Shown here piece by piece: positions 31,893 through 41,799 of a stretch of 64,000 nt of DNA. The stretch spans positions 1 to 64,000 of the forward strand of contig JACEVL010000151.1 of assembly GCA_020284085.1 (NCBI GenBank), in the 5' to 3' direction. This DNA is from Aporrectodea caliginosa. Its lineage: Eukaryota; Annelida; Clitellata; Crassiclitellata; Lumbricidae. Each line of letters begins with the position of its first letter. Position 1 is the first letter of the stretch. Position numbers and translations under genes: made by a program. The notes beneath the pieces are model-generated. The model was not told the origin of the DNA, searched no databases, and worked only from the letters and a program-made list of their open reading frames with translations.

Positions 31893-33104
31893 TCACTGAC
31901 GGTTTCCGTGGTTGCCGATGTTTGTGAGGCGCAATGGTTTGTAGCAGCAGCCAAACAGGTAGTGACGAAAGTAGCGCCTATACTCTGCGTTGAGTAGGTA
32001 GAGCGCCAAAGGATTAATGGCTGAATAGATGAACATCAGGCAGGATCCGACGACCAGTAGGGCGATCCATCCCATGTTAATTTTAAAATCATCTATGAAC
32101 AGGATGCACATGTCGAGTAGGTGATGTGGCAGCCAGCAGAGGATGAAGATGACGACAAACGATAGAACGATTTTGGCGGTTTTCTTGCGCGATTCGTTCT
32201 GCTTCACCATAGCAACGCTTTCCCAGGGCTGTCTGATCCTGGGTTCTCTGGACTCTGAGGGGGCTGATGATGACGAGGAGGCGTTGATACCCATTTGGGA
32301 ATTGGGTGAAAACGACTGACGTAGGAGGACAATAGCAATGATGACGTAGAGGCAGGCGATCACGATCACTGGAACGGCGAAGTACACAACGCAGTGAAAT
32401 AGGATTCGGAACTTCGGGTACCACTCGCCCCATTTTACCGGGCACAAGTACCAGATTGGAATCTTTGGATCGCAATCCATACAAGGGCTGGTGTGAGCCG
32501 CCACTAGATCCATGAGAGCCAGTCCGGTCGACATGACCCAGATGACTACTGAGGCGACGATGACGCGGGTCAACGACTGCGAGCTGTACGAGGCCAGTGG
32601 GTAGACGACGGCGATGAAACGGTCTACGCTGAGGGCCACAAGGGTGAAGATCGAAACCCCGAGAGACAGGGTCTGCATGAAGTAGTTCAGGTTACAGATG
32701 GCGTTGCCCAAGTGCCACTCGTAGAAGATAACTCTGGCCAAAGTGAACGGGACAGAGACGAGAATGAAGAGAAAGTCACCGATCGACAGATTAACGATCA
32801 AGACGTTTGCTTTCGTACGCATTGGCTTATTACGCAGCACGATGAAGATCAAAGTGGCGTTTCCGATGAGGCCGACAACGAAGATGATGGGAAAAACAGC
32901 GACCATGGCGATCGTCTGCGGGGTCCAGATGAAGTTTTTAAATTGGAAATCGTTAGTCGAGTTGTCGTAGAGGTTAACCGTGACATTGTCATCGTTCTTC
33001 GGAAAGTTCGTCGTGAAACTGTCGGCCATCATTCGAGGAGTTGTAGGTCGGTCAGTTGAAACAAGAAGTCGAATGTCTGCTTGGTGATGATGTTGCGACT
33101 GCAC
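31893..33104 (-). CDS. Neuropeptide-type rhodopsin-like GPCR (bombesin/CCHamide/endothelin-like)
   Basis: A 403-residue uninterrupted frame with all seven membrane segments (about 61-88, 98-122, 137-160, 179-200, 232-262, 309-335, 345-370). Visible class-A landmarks: GN at 81-82, NLSIGD with D110, C137 pairing probably with an extracellular-loop-2 Cys (C208/C211/C221), DRF instead of DRY at 161-163, CWLP at 323-326, and NPLALY at 364-369. The last, with Leu-Tyr one residue later than canonical NPxxY, and SLGVSIFTLVALSVDRF, are characters of the bombesin / CCHamide / endothelin-like receptor group. N-glycosylation sequons at N40 and N48; CC at 386-387 is a likely palmitoylation site; a Ser-rich third loop (275-285). 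Expected role: peptide-activated G-protein signalling at the plasma membrane. Start: ATG at 33104 is the longest; ATGs at 33032 and 33029 give a more usual N-terminus. The ligand cannot be read from sequence. Confidence 0.9.
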   Translation of the reverse strand: MQSQHHHQADIRLLVSTDRPTTPRMMADSFTTNFPKNDDNVTVNLYDNSTNDFQFKNFIWTPQTIAMVAVFPIIFVVGLIGNATLIFIVLRNKPMRTKANVLIVNLSIGDFLFILVSVPFTLARVIFYEWHLGNAICNLNYFMQTLSLGVSIFTLVALSVDRFIAVVYPLASYSSQSLTRVIVASVVIWVMSTGLALMDLVAAHTSPCMDCDPKIPIWYLCPVKWGEWYPKFRILFHCVVYFAVPVIVIACLYVIIAIVLLRQSFSPNSQMGINASSSSSAPSESREPRIRQPWESVAMVKQNESRKKTAKIVLSFVVIFILCWLPHHLLDMCILFIDDFKINMGWIALLVVGSCLMFIYSAINPLALYLLNAEYRRYFRHYLFGCCYKPLRLTNIGNHGNRQ

Positions 33105-33302
33105 AACTCGTCCGACTGAGAGCGATTAGTCTGTTACTGTCAGGTGACAAGATATAACACTAATGAGGAGAATTATACACAGATGAAACTATCGCTCGCA
33201 TGCACGCTCTCGCTCTGCTTTAGCTAAGTTCCTCCCACCCTGTCCTCTACGCCGTCGCTCTCTTTCACACTCTCACTCTGTCTCTCTCTCTCCTCTGTCT
33301 CG

Positions 33303-33314
33303 CTTACCTTCTCG
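33303..33314 (-). promoter_or_regulatory. Possible 5' splice donor upstream of the receptor
   Basis: On the minus strand GAGAAGGTAAGCG is a strong donor consensus ~200 bp 5' of the first ATG. Candidate acceptors TTCTCCTCATTAG and TTGTCACCTGACAG lie between it and the ATG. A short 5'-UTR intron is possible; this is an inference from consensus only. Confidence 0.35.
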
Positions 33315-33786
33315 ATTGTAAACCGGTTCTCAGCAGTGACTCATAATATACGAGAAGAGGATCTATTGAGCAGAGGCGACAGCGAAGGATGTGCATAGGT
33401 TTAGAGGCTCTGAGTGATCACATTAATAATATGAGAGCATCGGGTTTAGTGACACTTATCAGTCTCGACAAGGCCAGAGATAATTCTGAGCATCTGGTCT
33501 CAAGACATCCAAGTTGGAAAGTGGAACGCCCAGATGTACGGCCCATTACGGTGTAGTGACCGATTATTATTATTATTATTATTGTTGTTGTCTTTTCAAC
33601 GGAATAATTATACTAGTAGGATGTAAACCCAGCTGTTCAAATTTTGTTGCGTGGGCAGTTATAATTATTCGGTACCAGATACTGCTGCGAAAAGTTCTGT
33701 GTAGTGTTAATAATCACATGGTTAAATGTGGAGACGGGTGAGGGTAAGCTTTGGAAATCCAAGACCCTAAAACGGATCTACTTGAA

Positions 33787-33890
33787 ATTGGATGATGAAG
33801 TTTTCTGAAGTGACAGATAACCATCATAATTGGATGATGAAGTTTTCTGCTGTGACAGATAACCATCATACGGTCTGGTAACGATCATGT
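33787..33890. repeat. 52-bp tandem duplication
   Basis: ATTGGATGATGAAGTTTTCT starts at 33787 and again at 33839, each followed by GTGACAGATAACCATCATA; the copies differ at two bases. Confidence 0.9.
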
Positions 33891-34346
33891 ATTATGAGTT
33901 CCGTCTTCATCAACTTCAGCTCGTTCAGAATACAGCAGCAGACTTCCGGCTGATCTACCGAGATATTCACACATATCTGACTACATGCGACGTGATCTCC
34001 ACTGGCTTCCAGTTGCTGGTTTTGAAGGCTATGACTGGTACTGCTCCGGACTACATTGCTGAACTGTGTCTTCCAGTTGGCACTCAAACTGGTCGGCGGG
34101 TCTCCGGTCTGCCTCGCGAAATGACTTGATGACACCTTCGTTTCGAACCACCACCTGTGCTCGTCGGGACTTCTCGATTGCGGCGCCACGGATCTGGAAC
34201 GCTCTTCCGCCGTCTGTGTGTGCTGCACGCGGCTATATGGTTTTCTCTAAACTCTTAAAGACGCATATTTTCAGCTGTTTGATGGCCACGTGTTGAGCGC
34301 TTCTGAGTGGCGCTTTATAAATGTTTGACTACATTACATTAAATTA
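33890..34346 (+). pseudogene. LINE-A 3' end
   Basis: Sister of the 3490-4137 copy: EFRLHQLQLVQNTAA, a deletion in the LHWLP region, ALTGTAPDYIAELC-type text, and an intact RRDFSIAAPRIWNALPPSV (34155-34215). The 3' UTR has GAGCGCTTCTGAGTGGCG, CTTTATAAATG, and a TTACATTACAT-type tail. Confidence 0.8.
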
Positions 34347-34357
34347 CATTACATAGT

Positions 34358-35400
34358 TACTTCTGGTAATAACATCCGTATTTGCATTGCGAAATAAGAT
34401 GATGGTGGAGGAACCGAAAAAGTGCGGAATTCAGGAGGTAGGTCGTTCCAGAGACGTGGTGCAGTGTTGGATATTGCTCGGTTGGAGAACTTGAGATGAG
34501 TAGTGACAGGAGGTCGAGAGAGAGTGAGAACGGAGGATGATCGGGTAGAGCGGGTTGGCTGGATGGTGAAGAGGTCGCGGAGATATCTGGGCTGGGAGTG
34601 TTGTAGAGAGTTGTAGGTTAGTGATAGGACTTTGAAGTGAATTCGCTCTGGGATTTTTAACCAATGGAGTGATTTGAGGATGGGAGTGATATGATGATGC
34701 TTGGGTGTTCTGGTGACAGCTCTGGCTAATGAGTTTTAGATGAGCTGCAGACGCTTTAGTTGGGTGGATTCAAGGTTGAGAAAGAGGGAATTGCAATAGT
34801 CGAGCTTTGAGTGGACAATGGAGGTAGCGATGGTGGAGGCAGTTTTGAAGTCGAGCATGGTTCGGATGCGGCGGAGGTCACGAATGTGCATGAAGCAGGA
34901 GCGCGAGAGGTTGGAGATGTGATTAGAGAAGGAAAGATGTGGGTCAAAGGTTACACCAAGATTGCGGACAGGGGCATCGGAGGTGAAGGTAAGAGATGAA
35001 GAATTAGTGGATAGGTGTATTGAAGGGTCAGGGATTTTCTTGATTTGGTCAGGAAGACCTAGGATGATGAATTCTGTTTTGGAAGGGTTGAGGCAGAGTA
35101 GGTTGGACGACATCCATTGAGAGACTAGGTTAACCACACTGAGTAGTTTTGCAATGGAGGTGGAAAAAGAGCTCTGGGAGAAGGATATGTAGAGTTGGGT
35201 GTCGTCGGCGTAAAGATGGTGGTCAACAGAAGAGGATTCAATTAGATGGCTTAATGGTGTGGTATACAGAATGAAGAGCAGTGGACCCAGGACGGAGCCT
35301 TGAGGGACACCACAAGAAAGTGGGAGGGGTTGCGAACAGTGGCTGGAGGCTTTGACAGAGAAGGATCTGGAAGACAAGTAGGACTGCTTGTGTGTGAACG
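34358..35400 (-). pseudogene. LINE-A-type reverse transcriptase, 3' half
   Basis: The 35410-34736 frame holds [17 protein letters not shown] (residues 33-49) and the catalytic YADD (67-70), then [17 protein letters not shown] and [13 protein letters not shown], as in L2/CR1-group (Jockey superfamily) reverse transcriptases. One TAA at 34736-34738 interrupts it; the same frame then continues with NSLARAVTRTPKHHHITPIL, SLHWLKIPERIHFKV and NTAPRLWNDLPPEFR to about 34400. The N-terminal part of the reverse transcriptase and the endonuclease are missing; the 5' truncation is near 35395. It lies tail to tail with the 33890-34346 copy. Confidence 0.85.
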
Positions 35401-36041
35401 CCATTTTCACTGTTGTTGGGGCTGCGGCTGCTGCTGTTGGAGTCTATGAAATGGATGGATGATGCCGAGTCCGTCATGGCAGTCAAAAGTTCTGAAGCTG
35501 TTGACCACTTCGGAAGAGAAAAGCAGATGATTAGGGATGAGGAAGGAAGAGGGCGATTGCAGATGAAATAAGGAGAGGGAAAGTCATGAACAGAACAGGA
35601 TGGATGGGACTATTAAAGAGTAGGAGGAGAAGGTGGAGGAGGAGATGAAGAAAAGAAGGAGGAGGAGGAGGAGGGATAATGGATGATGATTGATTGAGGT
35701 TTTCTTTTTTTCTTCATTCGTCTTAACTTCTCTTTCTGTTTCTGCACATCTAGCTCACTGTTCCCTACCTCGAACTCCGTCCTCTCTCTACGTTACAGAT
35801 TGATCGCCTGTAACTTCGCTTTTACTATTACGATTACTATTGTTTCCCTCATCCTCGTTCTCCCTCCTTGCCTCTGTGTGTCACTTTATATCTCCTTTAC
35901 TTTAATTTCTCTCAGTTTCATTTGCTATTACTTTTTCCATATTATCTCCGTTTTAATATTTTTACTTTAAGCTCCTATAGGTCGATTGTTGTACGAGATA
36001 AAACGCCTAATTATATTTGACTCTAGCTTAGTTAATATTTC
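35401..36041. other. No gene recognised
   Basis: Purine-rich DNA with GGAGGA runs (35620-35690), then T-rich text (35700-35980). A CAG/CTG-rich spot (35425-35445) looks like chance. No motif or element boundary is seen. Confidence 0.5.
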
Positions 36042-36049
36042 TCACTATC

Positions 36050-36600
36050 CAGTGTGATTCTCGTTATCGACAACGATAACGAAAATGTTCTTTAACGAAA
36101 ATAAAATGCTTTCGTTAACGATAACTATAACTAAAAAATATCATTAAACAATATCATTAAAAATATCATTAAATACTATAACTATAACCATAACGAAAAT
36201 AACAATAACGAAAATTCATCTTTATTTTCGTTAATTCAAAAAATAAAAATAGGAAGTGCAATATGGACGATTCGACATAAATGAGAACGATAAAATGCGA
36301 TATTTTTATTATGCAATTTGTCAGTTACTTTGGAAACTCGTGTATTCATGAAGCTGAATGCATCCATGCTTCAAAGGCTTTGAGCAAATTGTGAAACAGC
36401 GTGTTAATACGCACAGTTTTGCTTATAGCCTTAATTATTGTAACTAAGTAGTAACTAAAATTAACTAAAATAAAATCCATTAACTATAACTAAAAAATAA
36501 TACTAACTATAACTATAACTATAACTATAACTAAAATTAAAAAACATTAACTATAACTGTAACTATAACTAAAATAAAATCTGCAAGGAGAATCACACTG
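36050..36600. mobile_element. hAT-like MITE with imperfect 8-bp duplication
   Basis: Perfect 13-bp inverted ends CAGTGTGATTCTC are flanked by TCACTATC (36042-36049) and TCATTGTC (36601-36608), an 8-bp duplication with two differences. Inside both ends are many TAACGATAAC / ACTATAACTATAAC repeats, i.e. AT-rich subterminal arrays. No transposase. Confidence 0.82.
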
Positions 36601-36623
36601 TCATTGTCCTATTCTTTTTTTCT

Positions 36624-36940
36624 TCTGGACAGAATCATATAACAAATGAAGAAGTGATGGGAATAATTGGAGAAGAAAGAGTCCTTATACGCACAATAAG
36701 AGAGAGGCAAAGGAAATGGATCGGGCACACGCTGAGAGGAGACTCACTACTAAGAACGGTCATTGAAGGAAAAATGGAGGGGAGGAAGACAAGAGGAAGA
36801 CCAAGACAGATGATGCTGGATTGGATGATGACAAACGATTACAGGAAGCTGAAAGAAGAGGCTCAACAAAGAGAGGAGTGGCGACGTCGGACATTTGAAC
36901 CTGCCTGAGAGGCAGAGAACCGGAAGAAGAAGAAGTGAAC
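36624..36940 (+). pseudogene. LINE-C C-terminal fragment
   Basis: An 84-codon frame plus upstream residues: ITNEEVMGIIGEERVLI, RERQRKWIGHTLRGDSLL, EGKMEGRKTRGRPRQMMLDW, and an EEWRRRTFEPA end with a stop, then GAAGAAGAAG. This is the longest uninterrupted LINE-C C-terminus in the window, and its neighbours at 24505 and 41560 share WIGHTLR / RGRPRQ. Confidence 0.75.
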
Positions 36941-37028
36941 ACTAATTTTCGTATAGTAAGCCTATTATTCAACGTTTACCGACATCTTGTTGCTACCATT
37001 GCAGTTGCTCTTCTTTGGCTGGTTATTT

Positions 37029-37206
37029 GCTGTTTAACGACACGTTGCCATTGCAAAGTTCATTAGCGTCGCCCTCCTGCTTGTTCCATGCTTGTGACTG
37101 GCACTGCCAGAGTGCGAGCAACGACGGAGATTCAGTTGATCTTAATCTGTACTCAGCCACTGCTCGTACTCCCGGGGCTACAGAAAGGAGGAGGGCGACG
37201 CTAATG
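37029..37206. repeat. Inverted pair of M1 modules
   Basis: A reverse M1 (37029-37135: TTTAACGACACG, GCGTCGCCCTCCTGC, GACTGGCACTGCCAGAG) is followed after ~20 bp by a forward M1 (37150-37206: AGCCACTGCTCGTACTCCC, GGAGGAGGGCGACGCTAATG). The forward copy ends in an inverted LINE-B tail (GTAAGTAGGTAAG; 37207-37275). Confidence 0.75.
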
Positions 37207-37389
37207 ACACAGTTAGTGAGTAAGTAGGTAAGTTAGTAAGTAAGTAGGTAAGTAAGTATATGCTTTATTCAACCAAATGTCGTTAGGCAGCAACTAGAGC
37301 AAGGTATTTGGCCTGTCACCCATTCAAACGCATAACGGTGGCGTAGGATCTCACCCGATCAATTCATTGAAAACTGAGTATAGGGTCAC

Positions 37390-37819
37390 TGTCACCAACT
37401 CTTTCTTCTTCTTAGTTGTGACCTACCTCAAGAACTTTCCTTATCTCTACATATAAATTGCTCAACGTCTTCTAACTGTTTAAGAATTAAATTGACACAG
37501 TTCTTTGAATGTTTCTTTCTTTCTTCAAACACAGTTTTAATAACAACAACTCAACTCTTGCCTTACAACAACTGTACTACACTGTATAGTTCAAATTCAC
37601 TGTCATCAGCAGTTTCTAAGTTTGGCGCGCTAACTGCACGTGTAGAGAATCTATCGTCAGCCAAAGTTTAGGCTACTTTAGGCCAAGCGCCCACGAGCCG
37701 ACAGCGCAACTAAAGCCTAAGACTAAAACGCTTAACAATCGAATACACATTATATATATATATATATATCAACCTAAGGAACACCTGTGCTCATTATATA
37801 TGCAAAACATTAGTTCACA
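37390..37819 (-). repeat. Candidate 3' LTR of the gypsy fragment
   Basis: Minus strand: a polypurine tract AAAGAAAGGGAAGGAGG (complement of 37824-37840), then TGTGAACTAATG as LTR start (37819), and an end ...GAGTTGGTGACA near 37390. About 430 bp, TG...CA bounded. The sequence beyond 37390 is an M4 module (37315-37385), so the right host junction is visible. An AT-run at 37752-37770 could be a TATA region. The 3' limit is uncertain by a few bases. Confidence 0.65.
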
Positions 37820-37934
37820 TTACCTCCTTCCCTTTCTTTGGATTGAGCAAATTAAACTTAAAAATTTGCGAAATCATCAGGTACTAAATTATGCAATAAA
37901 CTTAATACTATATAATACAGTAAAATAAACAATC

Positions 37935-38950
37935 TTATAATCTAGATAAACAATCTGCTACAACATTTAATCGTCCTTTCTTATAATTAACTTCTACATC
38001 AAAAGTTTGCAGTGCTAAAGCCCAACGCACCAGTTTAGCAGACTTAGACATAGATTCAGTCAGATAAGTTAAAGGATTGTGATCGGTAAAGATGTGAACT
38101 TTAGATCCAATGATTATCTCTTTTAACTTATTTAGAGCCCAAACAATAGCATAGGCTTCTTTTTCTACAGTTGCCCATCTCTTCTGGGTGTCAGTCAATT
38201 TCTGACTTATAAATGACACAGGGCGTTCTATTCCCTTATCATCCATCTGCGTTAAAACAGCTCCTACTGCAAAATCACTACTATCGCAGTACAAATTAAA
38301 AGGTTTTCCAACATCAAAAACATATAAAACAACTTTAGAGCGTACAGCATCTTTAAGTAAATTAAATGCCTGTTGATGTCTATCAGTCCAATCAATCTTA
38401 TCTGGAACATGTTTGCTTGTCAAATCAGATAGAGGCTTCGCAATCTGTGCAAAATCTTTGATAAACTGTCTATAGTAACCAAAAAATCCCAGCAATTGCT
38501 TAACTTGTTTCTTCGTTTCTGGGGTTTTCAAATTAATTAAACTTTCAATTCTATCTGGATTCATTTGAATCGTTCCAGAACCAACCACATGACCGATGAA
38601 CTTTACCTCACTCTTACCAAAGATACATTTCTTTAAGTTCAGAGTAATGTTATGCAGTCTCATTTGCATTAAATATGCATCTAAATGCTGTAAATGAATC
38701 TTCCAATCATCTGAATGCACAGCAATGTCATCTACATAGGGCTCAGCAAATTCATTTATAGGCTGTAAAACCATGTTAATTGCTTTAACAAATGTTCTTC
38801 CTGAGTTGATCATTCCGAAAGGAACACGAGTAAACTCGTACAGTCCATTGTGAGTAACAAAAGCAGTTTTCCATTGATCAGTTTGCTTAACAGGACAAGT
38901 CCAGTAAGCACTTCGACAATCAAAAATTGAGATCACATTTGATTTGAACT
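37935..38950 (-). pseudogene. Ty3/gypsy reverse transcriptase-RNase H fragment
   Basis: 348-codon open frame; homology starts at about residue 12. Visible motifs: SAYWTCPVK (24-32), RVPFGM (52-57), catalytic YVDD (82-85), GFFGYYRQF (165-173), RNase H acidic sites in DSSDFAVGAVL (D233), VEKEAYAIVWAL (EKE 273-275) and FTDHNPL (D300), and VADCLSRL at the end. Gag, protease, the first RT motifs and integrase are absent; the stop is followed within ~100 bp by the polypurine tract, so integrase was lost or lay elsewhere. The open frame suggests a fairly recent, 5'-truncated or rearranged copy. Its 5' junction (38946-38965) is text shared with 63588-63605 (GGTAGAAGGGGTAGTAAC). Confidence 0.9.
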
Positions 38951-38985
38951 GGTAGAAGGGGTAGTAACGGTAGACGGTCATTACC

Positions 38986-39066
38986 CCCGGACATATATCG
39001 CCAGGACATAAATCCCCCGGACAAAACGCCCCAGGCTAGGACATAACCCCTAGGCTATTATGATAT
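38986..39066. repeat. Degenerate ~16-bp repeat (CCCCGGACATAA)
   Basis: Four to five imperfect units of CCCCCGGACATAA type (CCGGACATATATCG, CCAGGACATAAATCC, CCCGGACAAAACGCC, CTAGGACATAACCCC) lie at the gypsy 5' junction. Confidence 0.65.
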
Positions 39067-39119
39067 AAGAAATGAATGAGAAGAAATTATTCACACGAAA
39101 TTGTGATATAATAATTATT

Positions 39120-39305
39120 ATATACTGGCACATTGGATAACGCAATGCTCTACTTAAACACCTTTATAACGTTTCCTACCGATGGAATATATATCACCAG
39201 CGCTATAACTTAGGCAAATCTGCTTTGTTTCGTGAGGTTTAGGTTTGTCGACGTCAATGGACCTAACCATTACAAGATACTGATAAATAAAGAAACATAT
39301 ACTAT
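39120..39305 (+). repeat. M3-M2 unit
   Basis: Reverse-complement M3 (39150-39175, CTACTTAAACACCTTTATAA), TATATCACCAGC, then a reverse-complement M2 (39255-39290), as in the 385-bp units. Confidence 0.6.
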
Positions 39306-39309
39306 AATT

Positions 39310-39480
39310 TTGTATTGTATTGTATTTGATCATTTATAAGGCGCTTCTCATAGCGTAAGCCTTTCAGAAGCGCTCCCGGTGCGTACTCCGAGAAAAGGAA
39401 GGTTTTAAGGTGAGAGAAAGAGGTAGAGATGCTACTAGAGAGGATTGTAGAGCGTAGAGAAGGAGAAAGTCAATTCCATA
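39310..39480 (-). pseudogene. LINE-A extreme 3' end
   Basis: Minus strand: CACCTTAAAACCTTCCTTTT, CGGGAGCGCTTCTGAAAGG, GAAGCGCCTTATAAATG, then a (TACAA)n tail. Almost the same as plus-strand 49488-49590. Confidence 0.75.
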
Positions 39481-39542
39481 GAGAGGGAACTAAGCACACA
39501 TAATAGGCCTAGAACAGTCCGTATAATATACACGAGGACCTT

Positions 39543-39735
39543 TAACTCCGCCACTGTTCGCTTTCTGACAGTGCCAGTCCCAAGCCTGGATAAAGGAGGA
39601 GGGCGACGCTAATGGTCTTGTTACCACACAGCTAGTCGTTAAAAAGTAAATACACACACAACTCCGCCACTGCTCGTACTCCAGGGCTAGAGAAAGGAGG
39701 AGGGCGACGCTAATCATCTTTATTATGGCACAGTA
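39543..39735 (+). repeat. Two M1 modules in tandem
   Basis: Copies start AACTCCGCCACTG at 39545 and 39660. The second lacks the GGCAGTGCCAGTCCCAAG part and runs into GTAAGTAAGTAAG; the first is complete to CTAGTCGTTAAAAAG. Confidence 0.8.
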
Positions 39736-39739
39736 AGTA

Positions 39740-40080
39740 AGTAAGTCAGTCAGCAACGAAGAGGTATACAAAAGAGTGGAAATGACTGAGAACCTCATAC
39801 AGAAAGTTATTCAGCGAAAACTTGGATTGTTCTGACATAATCTTTAGAATGAAAGAGAACAGAAAGATCAAGGCCCTGATGTTTGGAATAATGGAGGGTA
39901 CGAACAAAAGAGGCAGACCGCATAGAGAATGGACAGATGACATTGAAGAGTGGTGTGGAACAGATCTGCAAAAACTGTATCACACGGCTCAGAACAGAGT
40001 CGAATGGAGAGATTATTGTGAAGAAGGCCTCGGACACCGACGGGCACCACTGAGCCCATGGTTATTGATGATGATGATGA
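39740..40080 (+). pseudogene. LINE-C-like C-terminal fragment
   Basis: Reads NEEVYKRVEMTENLIQKVIQ and RKLGLF, a stop, then IFRMKENRKIKALMFGIMEG, NKRGRPHREWTDDIEEWCG, AQNRVEWRDYCEEGLGHR and a GATGAT run. Motif order equals LINE-C but sequence is divergent, so it may be a second RTE-like lineage. Confidence 0.65.
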
Positions 40081-40725
40081 TGAAGACGAAGACCACAGGT
40101 ATTAACGTTTGGATTGAAAATCCAATATATAACGTTGGATGCAAACGATTTAAAGGTATCTAAGTGGACACTGGTTTTCTTATAGTAAGTCTACAAATAG
40201 TCAACGTTTACAGACATCTTGTGGCTACTATTGCAGTTGATCTTGGTCGTCTGGTTACTTGCTGTTTAACAACACTGTTATAACAAAGATGATTACGGTC
40301 GACCTCTTCATTTCTTCAGGCTTGAGACTGGCACTGCCAGAGTACGCGCAGTGGCGGAGTTTCAGTTCATCTTAATCTCATTCAGTTACCATCCATTATC
40401 ATGACATTGTTATTATTATTTATTTAACCATAGTTTAACGTCGTCTTATGACATCAAAGGCCGTTGACGACAATACGGAAAATATACAATACAATCAGAA
40501 CCAGAAACTTATTGCATCCGAACGACACCATTAAAAGTGTCAAACGGAGCTTTACAATTTAACTAATATTCAATAATTTTGCAACATAAAGTAGTTCATC
40601 TCATACTGTCTGTGATTATTAAGTGGTTACCACATTTAAATATAACGTACAAATGGTTACCACATTTATATATAACGTACCAATCGACAACTTAAGGTGT
40701 GTAAGCGGAATCGCCTAATTATTAT
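40081..40725. repeat. Modular repeat block
   Basis: M3 (40146-40172), an M2 variant (40203-40235), reverse M1 (40260-40362), M2 (40432-40475) and M3-like GGTGTGTAAGCGG (40695-40710), plus a short exact local duplication of AAATGGTTACCACATTTA (40630-40680). Confidence 0.65.
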
Positions 40726-40737
40726 TTTTTCAATCAA

Positions 40738-41240
40738 TAGTTTGAAGTGGCCTTAATCACAAAAGCCGGTATGAATTGACTCATGTATGTGTATATATAC
40801 TGCAACCGCCTGGACGATGCGCTGGGTATAAGCCCAAGCTGGTTCCGTCATTAAGCCATCCAACATACCAGCTATTCACTCAAGCATACATCCATCTGTC
40901 CATCCGTCCGTCCATCCATCATCCATCCATTACATCCATCTATCCATTTATTCATCCATTGCATTCATCCATCCTCATCCATTTATCCTCAATTGCATTA
41001 TTATTTGTATTTTTATTTACAATTTTATTTATACCTACGTTTTGCGACTATATTTATCTTTCTATTAACATTGAGTTTATTTTATTTATTTAGATCGATA
41101 AATTGATATTTTTAAATTGATATTTACATTTTCATTTATGCTACATTTACTTTTGATGTATATTTATATTCACAACAATACTTTTTAATTTTACATTCAT
41201 AGTTGCATTTTTAATCAAATTTACATCTACTAATAAATTT
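40738..41240. repeat. R4-like copy (hAT-empty counterpart)
   Basis: Matches 13566-13678 plus 14222-14490 without the hAT element: GGCCTTAATCACAAAAGCC, TAAGCCATCCAACATACC, CTATTCACTCAAGCATACATC, then ATCC words (40890-41000). The target octamer region reads GGTTCCGTCATTAAGCC. Confidence 0.7.
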
Positions 41241-41379
41241 ATATTGTTTTCGATGTCCATGCGCCGTCTGGGTTAAAAATAGGAGGAATTGTAGCGGGAA
41301 GAAAAATACGGAATGTTTCAAAGCGAGGGACACAATACATTTAAAGCGGGACAGACAAACAGACGCACTGAGAATCCTT

Positions 41380-41780
41380 TAAGAAACGTGTGGGATGGTA
41401 CTACGGTTAAGAGAAATGGGTAAACATTGGGAAAGAAGATATCAGAAGGCTTTGAGATGAGGATGTGGCGCAGGATAGGAAGGTTACTTGGACTGAGCAT
41501 TAAACAAACGAAAAGGTGTTGTATGAAGTGGAAGAGGAAAGATCTCTTATGGCTACAGTAAGAGGGAGACAGAGGAAGTGGATTGATCACACACTGAGAG
41601 GAATCCCTACTGAGAACTATCATGGAGGGAAAGAGAATGAGGGGTAGACCTAGACAGATAATTCCTGATTGGATGATGGTGGATGGATACCACAAACTGA
41701 AGGAGAAAGCCTATCATCATCGAGAGGAGTGGCGTCATTGGACGCTCAAATCTACACAGGGGCAGAGAACTTGAAGAAAG
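41380..41780 (+). pseudogene. LINE-C fragment
   Basis: Contains GRQRKWIDHTLRGIPT, then after a shift GRPRQIIPDWMMVDGYHKL and KAYHREEWRHWTLKS, collinear with 36700-36905. An upstream EGFEM/EALR-like part aligns with 28236-28350. Several frameshifts. Confidence 0.7.
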
Positions 41781-41799
41781 GTTGACGTCAACGACCCTG

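Noticed and set aside
32089..33059. Overlapping frames within the receptor gene on both strands
   Set aside because: Shadows of the receptor reading frame.
37935..38981. Endogenous retrovirus
   Set aside because: Only gypsy-type RT-RNase H is visible; no envelope or other viral gene, so a retrotransposon fragment is the simpler call.
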